Shown here: one piece after another, positions 6,941-12,410 of the stretch
How the letters are laid out: every line of letters begins with the position of its first letter
Numbering within the stretch: the first letter of the stretch is position 1
Source: CAZBBC01 sp964489835
GTDB taxonomy: Bacteria; Calditrichota; Calditrichia; JAJRVZ01
Direction: 5' to 3'
Length of the DNA: 12,410 nt
Assembly (NCBI GenBank): GCA_964489835.1
Contig: CAZBBC010000136.1
Coordinates: 1-12,410 of the forward strand
Program-made: the position numbers and the translations under genes
Notes under the pieces: model-generated
Told to the model about the DNA's origin: nothing
What the model saw: only the letters and a program-made list of their open reading frames with translations
The model's database searches: none

Positions 6941-8899
6941 ATGAAATTCGTTTTATTCAATATATCTGTTATACTTTTCATTATGTCCGGATCACTCCTG
7001 GCCAGTGAAGCATTGTTCGAAATCGGATGGTGGAAACAACAGAGTTTAAACGGCTCGGTGGTTCTCGAAGGTCTTTACCGTTCGCAGAAAACCATTTTGC
7101 GTTCCGGGAAAACGGAAGAGCCGGCAACGCAGAAACTTCTCGGACAATTTAAGTTAAATTCTCAGAGTTATATCTGGCATCCCAATTTTTCAAAAATAAA
7201 TATTAACTTCGAATTTAATCCCGGACTTCAGAACGAACAATTTTTAGTCATTCCTAACCGCTCTGAAACACGCACAGCAGAACAAATGCGCATACAATCT
7301 GTCTTTTTTGACCAAAAACCTCTGTCTTTTAATTTATTCTATAATTTAAATCACAATTATATCAACCGTGAATATACAACCAATGTAGAAGCTCTTAATA
7401 CTGATTTCGGTGGCGGTATATCCTATCGTAACAACTTTATTCCAACCACCATGAGTTATTTAAACTCGGGCTGGAAGCAGAATGAAATACAGACAGGACG
7501 GGAATTCATCAATGATCGCAGGAACATAAGGATTGAACTGAATAAGTCGTTCGTTCAGTATGACCGACACCGATTTAGTTATTCTTATGATGATTACAGC
7601 CGGAAATACGGGAATGCCAGCTCGATCAGGAATAAAGTGAATGGATTTCGTTTGCAAAATGATATTCCCTTCGACAAGGATCGTCGCAGTTCCTGGAATT
7701 CACTTGCCTTTTACCACTCTCAAACGGGCAACCAGGAATATGAGCGGCTTCAAATAAATGAAAATCTCCGCATTGATCTGCCGGCAGGATTCAAATTATC
7801 AGGTTTATACCGCTACGCCGGTTATGATCAACCGATCGTTAGTACAAAGCAACACAATGTATTAACACAATTGGAACATCAACTTTTTCTCAGTTTACGC
7901 AGCCGTATCTTCTATGAATATATTGACCTCAATCATACGGTTTATAATGAATTCACCAATCAAACCGGCGTTGCTTTTGATTACAATAAAGGTATTCCTA
8001 CCGGATCGTTAAACCTGACTTACGAATACCGAAACCGCAACGATAATCGCACGAGTGGTTCTGGTTTACTATATATTGCTCAGGAAGAATATGCGCTCTC
8101 TGACGACCAAATCATTTTGCTTAAAAATCCTGACATTATTTCATCAAGTGTTATTGTCAGGGATGAGACCGGAACGATTGTTTATCAGGTTAATATAGAC
8201 TATATCCTGATAGAACGGGGAGTCTTTCTCGAGATTCAACGCTTACCCGGGGGACAGATCGGTACCGGTCAATCTGTTTTTTTAGACTATACGGTACAAC
8301 GATCCGATTCATATAAATATGGCACCAACAGTAATTTTTTCACCATTGGGCTATCGCTTTTTGACAGGTTATTGAACACATACTTCCGATATTATACACA
8401 ATCTTACGATAATGTGATAAAGGCGGAGAACAAAATTCTTAAAACGACTCTGCAGCGTGTTTATGGTCTCCGATTATCGAGAAGTTTTTTAACCGCGGGT
8501 GTCGAATTCGATAATTATGAAAGTAATGTGGTTCCTTACTCTTCCCGGCGTATATTTCTCACCCTGACAAAAAGTTTCACAAATCGATTAAACGCTTCCG
8601 TTAGCACAAACTGGCGTAATTATGATTTAACATCGCAGCATGAAAAACAGCAGTTTGCTGATTTATCCGGTCGATTGATCTACTTTCTGGGGCAGGTGTC
8701 AAAAATCAGTTTTGATGGCAGTTACCGTTTTCAGAATGGGAGGGGGATTGATTTAGATCTGAGTAATTTCCGCGCAGAATATTCCACGCGCTTTCGCTCA
8801 GTCTTATTTACATTTGGTTTGGAAATATATCGCCGTGATTTCTCCGGTGAAAAGATTAATTATAATGGGGGATATCTAAAAGTTGAACGTAAATTTTGA
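6941..8899 (+). CDS. Outer-membrane beta-barrel of the porin-cytochrome conduit
   Basis: A 652-residue protein with a Sec signal (cleavage near LLAS, residue 21-22). From about residue 35 onward, amphipathic alternating strands rich in Tyr, Phe, Asn and Arg are separated by short turns and longer loops. The protein ends in YLKVERKF, the aromatic terminal residue expected for BAM-inserted barrels. Size is close to MtrB-type conduit porins. It contains no CXXCH. Residues about 385-455 break the pattern: a non-barrel segment with DETGTIVYQVNIDYILIER, RLPGGQI and FLDYTV reads as a small all-beta, Ig-like insert. AAGGA at 6929-6933, overlapping the upstream stop, is its ribosome site. Position between the pentahaem lipoprotein and the 15-haem cytochrome, 12 nt before the latter, supports a sheath role for a transmembrane haem chain. 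The family is assigned from architecture; primary sequence was not matched to a named porin. Confidence 0.85.
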   Translation: MKFVLFNISVILFIMSGSLLASEALFEIGWWKQQSLNGSVVLEGLYRSQKTILRSGKTEEPATQKLLGQFKLNSQSYIWHPNFSKININFEFNPGLQNEQFLVIPNRSETRTAEQMRIQSVFFDQKPLSFNLFYNLNHNYINREYTTNVEALNTDFGGGISYRNNFIPTTMSYLNSGWKQNEIQTGREFINDRRNIRIELNKSFVQYDRHRFSYSYDDYSRKYGNASSIRNKVNGFRLQNDIPFDKDRRSSWNSLAFYHSQTGNQEYERLQINENLRIDLPAGFKLSGLYRYAGYDQPIVSTKQHNVLTQLEHQLFLSLRSRIFYEYIDLNHTVYNEFTNQTGVAFDYNKGIPTGSLNLTYEYRNRNDNRTSGSGLLYIAQEEYALSDDQIILLKNPDIISSSVIVRDETGTIVYQVNIDYILIERGVFLEIQRLPGGQIGTGQSVFLDYTVQRSDSYKYGTNSNFFTIGLSLFDRLLNTYFRYYTQSYDNVIKAENKILKTTLQRVYGLRLSRSFLTAGVEFDNYESNVVPYSSRRIFLTLTKSFTNRLNASVSTNWRNYDLTSQHEKQQFADLSGRLIYFLGQVSKISFDGSYRFQNGRGIDLDLSNFRAEYSTRFRSVLFTFGLEIYRRDFSGEKINYNGGYLKVERKF

Positions 8900-8911
8900 A
8901 AGAGAGTACGC

Positions 8912-10216
8912 ATGAAAAAGACATTTAAAAGATTTATATTTTTATTCGTTATTCTTGGCATTTCCCGGCTTTCTGCCCTGACCCAGGACAATTTCTCAAA
9001 TTGTACAGCCAAGGGTTGTCATCTTACCCAGACAAGATTTTCGGTTGTCCATAGTCCATTAGAAGATGGATGTGACAACTGTCACCAAACGGAATCCGAT
9101 ACTCATCCGGTGGAAAATGAAAAAGAATTTTCTTTAATCACCGGAGTACCTGAATTGTGTTATAATTGTCATGAAACAAATAATCAAATGAAACATGTCC
9201 ACCCACCGGTAAAAAACGGTGAATGTCTGTCTTGTCATAATCCACACAGTTCTGACTATGAATCACTTCTGATTGCCGATGGTGGGGAAACCTGTGCCAG
9301 CTGTCATGACTTGATGAAAGATGGTGGGGAGATACACGGCCCGGTGGCTGCCAATATGTGTAATGCCTGTCATACCGCCCATCAATCAGATATCGCCGGT
9401 TTATTACTGCAAGGCGGAATGGATCTGTGCTTATTCTGCCACACAAATAAAAAAGATGTTCAGAATATGCCCAGTGTACACGAACCCTTCAAGGAAGCTT
9501 GTTTGCAATGCCATAGTCCGCATCGTTCGACCTATAAATTTATGGTACGAAAAGATGTTCCGGGTTTATGCTTTGATTGTCATGATTCTGTGGAAGTGCA
9601 GGTAGGCCAACAGTCTGAGGTACACGGACCTTTCCAAAAAGGTGGTAAATGTTATCTCTGTCATAATGCCCATGTCTCGGAACATGCCAACCTTTTACAG
9701 GATCGCGAAGAAAAACTTTGTTTTACCTGTCATAACAAAAAAATAAAGAAAGATACCCATACAGTTAAAGATATTGAAAAACGGGTGGCCGCCTCTAAGT
9801 ATGTTCACGCCCCAATTGCAGATGATGGATGCTCGGCCTGCCACGCAGCACATACGCCGGATAACTATTTTTTATTATCCGCCGCATTTCCCAAGGGCAG
9901 CTATGGTAACGGAAGTGTTGAATCTTTTGCTCATTGCTTTGATTGTCACGATAGTGCTCTATTGCAGGAAAAAGAAACAACTTCAGCGACCAGTTTCAGA
10001 AACGGAAATAAAAATATGCATTACCTTCATGTTAACAGGGAAAAAGCCCGCAATTGTACGACCTGTCATGATATTCACGGTTCAAAATATCCTCATCTGA
10101 TTGCAGAGAAAGTTCCTTTTGGAAAATGGGAAATGCCCATGAAATTTAAAATAACACCCGATGGAGGTTCCTGTCTCACGGGTTGCCATAAAGAATTGTC
10201 TTATAGCCGCAAATAA
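8912..10216 (+). CDS. Multihaem c-type cytochrome with 15 candidate haem sites (doubled CXXCH repeats)
   Basis: A 434-residue protein with a signal peptide (cleavage near LSA, residue 22) and no lipobox. It opens with CTAKGCH at C31 (CX4CH). Thirteen CXXCH sites follow, beginning at C54, C83, C105, C128, C150, C173, C197, C220, C247, C270, C307, C342 and C382. It closes with CLTGCH at C421 (CX3CH). An approximately 48-residue unit holding two haems recurs, each starting VHxP or IHGP (residues 46, 96, 141, 189, 237, 298), whose His is a likely distal ligand; xPH or xAH follows many motifs. This regular packing suits an extended haem chain inside or beneath the barrel encoded just upstream, analogous to MtrA. 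It could instead be exported. It is the last gene of the cluster, 36 nt before the terminator. The ribosome site AAGAGAG touches the barrel stop codon. Confidence 0.92.
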   Translation: MKKTFKRFIFLFVILGISRLSALTQDNFSNCTAKGCHLTQTRFSVVHSPLEDGCDNCHQTESDTHPVENEKEFSLITGVPELCYNCHETNNQMKHVHPPVKNGECLSCHNPHSSDYESLLIADGGETCASCHDLMKDGGEIHGPVAANMCNACHTAHQSDIAGLLLQGGMDLCLFCHTNKKDVQNMPSVHEPFKEACLQCHSPHRSTYKFMVRKDVPGLCFDCHDSVEVQVGQQSEVHGPFQKGGKCYLCHNAHVSEHANLLQDREEKLCFTCHNKKIKKDTHTVKDIEKRVAASKYVHAPIADDGCSACHAAHTPDNYFLLSAAFPKGSYGNGSVESFAHCFDCHDSALLQEKETTSATSFRNGNKNMHYLHVNREKARNCTTCHDIHGSKYPHLIAEKVPFGKWEMPMKFKITPDGGSCLTGCHKELSYSRK

Positions 10217-10251
10217 TCAGGGGATACGAAAAATATTTAATCAGAATTCGC

Positions 10252-10284
10252 AAAAAAAAAGCCCGGATCTTGCCGGGCTTTTTT
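10252..10284. terminator. Bidirectional intrinsic terminator between convergent genes
   Basis: A run of nine A precedes GCCCGG (10261-10266), the loop ATCTTG, then CCGGGC (10273-10278) and six T. The A and T runs lengthen the stem, and each strand reads GC-rich hairpin plus T-run. It ends both the cytochrome cluster from the left and the convergent gene from the right. Confidence 0.93.
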
Positions 10285-10311
10285 ATTTTAATGAATCCTT
10301 GGAACGTTCTT

Positions 10312-10884
10312 CTATTTTTTCCCGCCAAGTTTAGTACCTTTAGGACCTGTACCATCACATTCCCCGCTACCCTTCAGGTTTTGATTTTTATTACGGGCAC
10401 CCTGCATTCTACCGCTTCCATCCCTGGGGCCTTCGTAATCAGGATCCTGACCATTGGGGATACCATCTCCATCAGAATCCAAGGCGTTATCATTGACACC
10501 ATCACCGTCATTATCGACAAAACCTTTGGCTTTATTTCCTTTGCGGGCTTTTGCGCCATCATAGTCCTCATCCTGGCCGTTTGGAATACCGTCACCATCA
10601 TGATCAGGGGCATTATCATTATAACCGTCGCCATTCTCGTCGATAAAACCCTTGCCAGCCTGTCCTTTGGCCTGGTTTTTTGCCGCTGTATTAACACGGT
10701 TCCGATTTTGATACTGGGGCTTTTCCTGTTCTTGTTCGGAATTCTGGGCCTTTGTCTGTGTCTTGACAGCCGTTTTGGTCTGATTTTGTTCTTTTTCTTG
10801 TTCCTGGGTAGGATCCTGAGCAAAACCAGCAGAGGCAGCAAAAAAGATTGCTACCAGACTTAAGATTGAAAGTAAGTTCTTCAT
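10312..10884 (-). CDS. Secreted protein with thrombospondin-3/EF-hand-like calcium-binding repeats
   Basis: A 190-residue protein with a Sec signal (cleavage expected after GFA, residue 22). Residues about 23-78 form a low-complexity Gln/Glu/Lys/Thr linker. Two 32-residue repeats start at 80 and 121: each has F-[IV]-D-x-[ND]-GDG-x-NDNA, then D-x-DGDGIPNGQD and a closing DY. The Asp-rich DxDGDG loops are typical calcium ligands of the thrombospondin type 3 or dockerin-like kind. A Gly/Lys-rich tail follows, including GSGECDGTGPKG with the only Cys of the mature protein. AAAGGAG lies just before the ATG. The gene is convergent with the cytochrome cluster and has its own promoter and terminator, so a functional link is not implied. 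Likely an exported structural or matrix-associated protein; no enzymatic domain is visible. Confidence 0.85.
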   Translation of the reverse strand: MKNLLSILSLVAIFFAASAGFAQDPTQEQEKEQNQTKTAVKTQTKAQNSEQEQEKPQYQNRNRVNTAAKNQAKGQAGKGFIDENGDGYNDNAPDHDGDGIPNGQDEDYDGAKARKGNKAKGFVDNDGDGVNDNALDSDGDGIPNGQDPDYEGPRDGSGRMQGARNKNQNLKGSGECDGTGPKGTKLGGKK

Positions 10885-10911
10885 TGTATTTCTCCTTTGG
10901 TTAATGTTTTT

Positions 10912-10939
10912 ATTATGAACTTGATTAAAGATATGTCAA
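10912..10939 (-). promoter_or_regulatory. Sigma70-type promoter of the calcium-repeat protein gene
   Basis: Read on the minus strand, a perfect TTGACA (10934-10939) is followed after 16 nt by CATAAT (10912-10917), a five-of-six match to the -10 consensus. The start site would fall near 10905, giving a leader of about 20 nt that contains the AAAGGAG ribosome site. It is the best promoter match in the window. Confidence 0.75.
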
Positions 10940-11028
10940 AGCCCGTGCCAAAAAAACAAAACATTTATATCTATTTGTTTTATATCAACTTATATAACCT
11001 GCTAAAAAGATCATGTCCGGGAAATTAA

Positions 11029-11193
11029 GACTGCCAGGCCGAATACCTCTACCAACCGGGCGATGCTGTAATATGCATTGAAAAAAATAGATGATAATTA
11101 AACCTGGATCATGTTCGAGTAGGTTGGGAAGACTTAGACAGAGAGTTAAGAGCGGTTTATCCGGCTAAAGAAATTTCCTGTGATGATGAATAA
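11029..11193 (+). pseudogene. Possible decayed C-terminal coding remnant
   Basis: One frame reads protein-like on both sides of two adjacent stops (TGA TAA at 11092-11097): AEYLYQPGDAVICIE before, and LDHVRVGWEDLDRELRAVYP continuing to a TAA at 11191 after. A short overlapping frame starts ATGATG at 11183 (MMNKVPYRILVGEGK) and stops after 19 codons, resembling the overlap of two operon genes. I recognise no family. The reading may be chance, as the fragments are short. Confidence 0.25.
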
Positions 11194-11283
11194 AGTACCC
11201 TATCGTATCCTGGTTGGCGAGGGTAAAAACATAAAAGATGAAAGCTAACTGATCCTGCTTATATAAAAATACCACTAACATCT

Positions 11284-11346
11284 ATGTGAAGAATAGTTCA
11301 CATAATGTGAACGATACTTCACATTTTGTGAATGATCGTTCCTGTT
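11284..11346. repeat. Three tandem 21-bp dyad repeats, candidate operator array
   Basis: Units start at 11284, 11305 and 11326, exactly 21 bp apart. Units 1 and 2 are each ATGTGAA-N6-TTCACAT, perfect 7-bp inverted repeats. Unit 3 keeps TTGTGAA but its right half is degenerate (TTCCTGT). The 21-bp period puts every unit on the same face of the helix. This fits cooperative binding by a dimeric regulator; iterons of a replicator are another reading. The spacer inside TGTGA-TCACA is 8, not the 6 of a canonical CRP site. The nearest downstream start is 334 nt away at 11680. Confidence 0.7.
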
Positions 11347-11679
11347 CAAGATTTCCACTATATCAATCAACTTGTTATTAAATAATGTCTTAGATACTTT
11401 AATAAACTTTGGTATCGTTTTTGCCTTATATTAGTCGTTTAAATTTTTATGGATCCGGATACTCCTTCGGTAATATGTACCTTTAATACTATTAGTTAAT
11501 CCAATTAATCTTGCATACTGACTTCTTTCGAATATTAAACTTGCATGGTATAGACAATATAAATTTTAATGTGACTGTTTATATGTTTCATATTACCAAT
11601 CCAGATTCAATGCTAATATTCTGCTGATTATGCATTGTGTTAAGTGTTAAAAATTTGAAAAAATCACAAGGAGAGAAGA

Positions 11680-12073
11680 ATGTTAGTAAAAATCGGTACG
11701 TTCAATCTTAATAATCTTTTTTCACGTTTCAATTTTTCCGGGGCTATTAATGCCATTCAAGCCGGTGGAACTGCCGGGGCGCTGACCATACGGTATGAAT
11801 TTACGGATCCGGATAATTTTCGTATCAGAACATTCCGGGGAAAATTAGTCAAAGCAAAAGATCAAGAGGATAGGTGGACATGATCCAGCCAGCCCGGCCT
11901 GGACCCATCGTTATAAAGAATCCGGACAACCACCGGAGCATCACCTGTTTGATCAGATTTGGCTAAGCCCGGCGCTTGCCCCAACATTTCAAAATTCGTT
12001 TATAGATCGCCGGACAAAACACGGTGGCGATGGCAGTGATCATGATCCGGCCTGGATAGAACTGAACATCTGA
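11680..12073 (+). pseudogene. Endonuclease/exonuclease/phosphatase-family gene with a large internal deletion
   Basis: With a good ribosome site (AAGGAG, 11668-11673), the ATG at 11680 opens MLVKIGTFNLNNLFSRFNF, the usual N-terminus of an exonuclease-III-like (EEP) hydrolase with its catalytic Asn segment (TFNLNN). The frame runs about 64 recognisable residues and stops at TGA 11881. In the +1 frame, from about 11882, the C-terminus of the same family follows: WTHRYKESGQPPEH, FDQIWLSPALAP, then GGDGSDHDPAWIELNI ending at TGA 12071. SDHDP is the catalytic Asp-His motif. Family members are roughly 300 residues or more, so the middle, including the catalytic Glu region, is missing. The two ends are out of frame, so the gene is non-functional. 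Preserved ends suggest recent loss. Confidence 0.8.
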
Positions 12074-12278
12074 CTTTTCATTTAGCTTCAACACCATATA
12101 ATACGCCCTGTTGATGTTGTATTAGATAGTGGATTTGAACGTATAATAATTTCGAAGAAAAAGTATAAGTATATAGGCAATATTTATTTATAGATAAGAA
12201 GGAAAAGTATTATATGGTGAATATCTAAATAATAGTAATTACAACATAATTGATTATATTATATAAGGTATATAAGAT

Positions 12279-12410
12279 TTATTTACTAGCACAGTACAGT
12301 ACGTAGTTAGGTGGTTTAATATCAAACTTAAAAACAATGGGATTACAAATGCGATTACTTGAAAATTTTACTTCATCAGCTAATGTATCTATATTTACTT
12401 TGTCCTTTGC
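12279..12410 (-). CDS. Possible C-terminal end of a leftward gene cut by the window edge
   Basis: On the minus strand an open frame enters at the right edge and runs 43 codons to a TAA at 12279-12281. The reading includes NIDTLADEVKFSSNRICNP and IKPPNYVLYCASK, which is more protein-like than the opposite strand. I recognise no family, and no terminator follows in the AT-rich DNA to the left. In such AT-rich DNA a 43-codon frame can occur by chance, so this is tentative. The gap 12074-12278 shows no supportable feature. Confidence 0.35.
   Translation of the reverse strand, partial: AKDKVNIDTLADEVKFSSNRICNPIVFKFDIKPPNYVLYCASK

Larger units (their letters stand above)
10940..11679. other. Long stretch without an intact gene
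   Basis: About 740 nt with no complete coding sequence. It holds a coding-like scrap around 11029-11193, the three 21-bp dyad repeats at 11284-11346, then AT-rich DNA with no further clear signal apart from the ribosome site AAGGAG (11668-11673) of the pseudogene that follows. Composition and frame breakage suggest an eroded or insertion-prone stretch. Confidence 0.6.

Noticed and set aside
10270..10863. Long plus-strand hydrophobic open frame opposite the calcium-repeat gene
   Set aside because: It is the antisense of Asp/Gly-repeat codons, which gives Ile/Val/Thr-rich text; the minus-strand gene has a signal, ribosome site, promoter and terminator.
11284..11324. Canonical CRP/FNR sites
   Set aside because: The spacing inside TGTGA...TCACA is 8, not 6, and TTGAT-N4-ATCAA is absent; a related-family regulator remains possible.
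11284..11346. CRISPR array
   Set aside because: The units abut with no spacers, number only three, and are internally palindromic; no cas genes are present.
11431..11565. Minus-strand frame reading SLIFERSQYARLIGLTN
   Set aside because: It is open for only 45 codons, has no start codon or ribosome site, and shows no recognisable family; chance is likely in AT-rich DNA.
12086..12208. Plus-strand frame reading VDVVLDSGFERIIISKKK
   Set aside because: It has no start codon and no ribosome site, and is only about 40 codons of very AT-rich sequence.
12337..12410. Plus-strand ATG open to the window end
   Set aside because: It has no ribosome site and only 24 codons are visible; the opposite strand reads more like protein.

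Overview
The window reads as a bacterial chromosome segment of moderate to low GC. Its core is a multihaem cytochrome locus for moving electrons across or beyond the outer membrane. Lipobox signal peptides, an outer-membrane beta-barrel and AGGAG-type ribosome sites indicate a Gram-negative (didermic) host. The long Asn/Tyr/Ile-rich proteins, the calcium-binding DxDGDG repeat protein, the S1 sulfatase lipoprotein and the dispersed CACGAAT-type palindrome together suggest the FCB side of Bacteria (Calditrichota, Ignavibacteriota, KSB1 or similar). That placement is an inference at low confidence; there is no rRNA or marker gene.

Layout. (1) Positions 1-1379: a formylglycine-type sulfatase lipoprotein whose true start probably lies left of the window. 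(2) Positions 1545-4275: a secreted NHL beta-propeller followed, after 10 nt, by a large cytochrome with 11 CXXCH and one CX3CH site; its start is best placed at a GTG with its own ribosome site. (3) Positions 4276-4534: an imperfect inverted-repeat element. (4) Positions 4535-5155: a small secreted tetrahaem cytochrome with a very strong ribosome site. It is visibly a paralogue of the N-terminal third of the larger cytochrome. (5) Positions 5244-10216: a tight same-strand cluster of NHL-propeller lipoprotein, pentahaem lipoprotein, 652-residue outer-membrane beta-barrel and 15-site multihaem cytochrome, closed by a bidirectional hairpin terminator. (6) Positions 10312-10939: a convergent gene for a secreted protein with thrombospondin-3/EF-hand-like repeats, with a good sigma70-type promoter. 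(7) Positions 10940-12410: a low-coding, AT-rich stretch holding three 21-bp dyad repeats, scraps of decayed coding sequence, an internally deleted endonuclease/exonuclease/phosphatase pseudogene, and possibly the end of a leftward gene at the right edge.

How the genes may work together (inference). The barrel plus the 15-haem protein and the pentahaem lipoprotein form a porin-cytochrome conduit analogous in logic to MtrCAB, the Geobacter porin-cytochrome complexes or the Oet clusters. The secreted 12-haem and 4-haem proteins would act at or outside the cell surface; the 4-haem protein has the size and shape expected of a polymerising, OmcE-like wire subunit. The two NHL propellers are a recurrent companion of such clusters and may be assembly or scaffold proteins. 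Counting all motifs there are 36 candidate haem sites (33 CXXCH, two CX3CH, one CX4CH) in about 7.6 kb.
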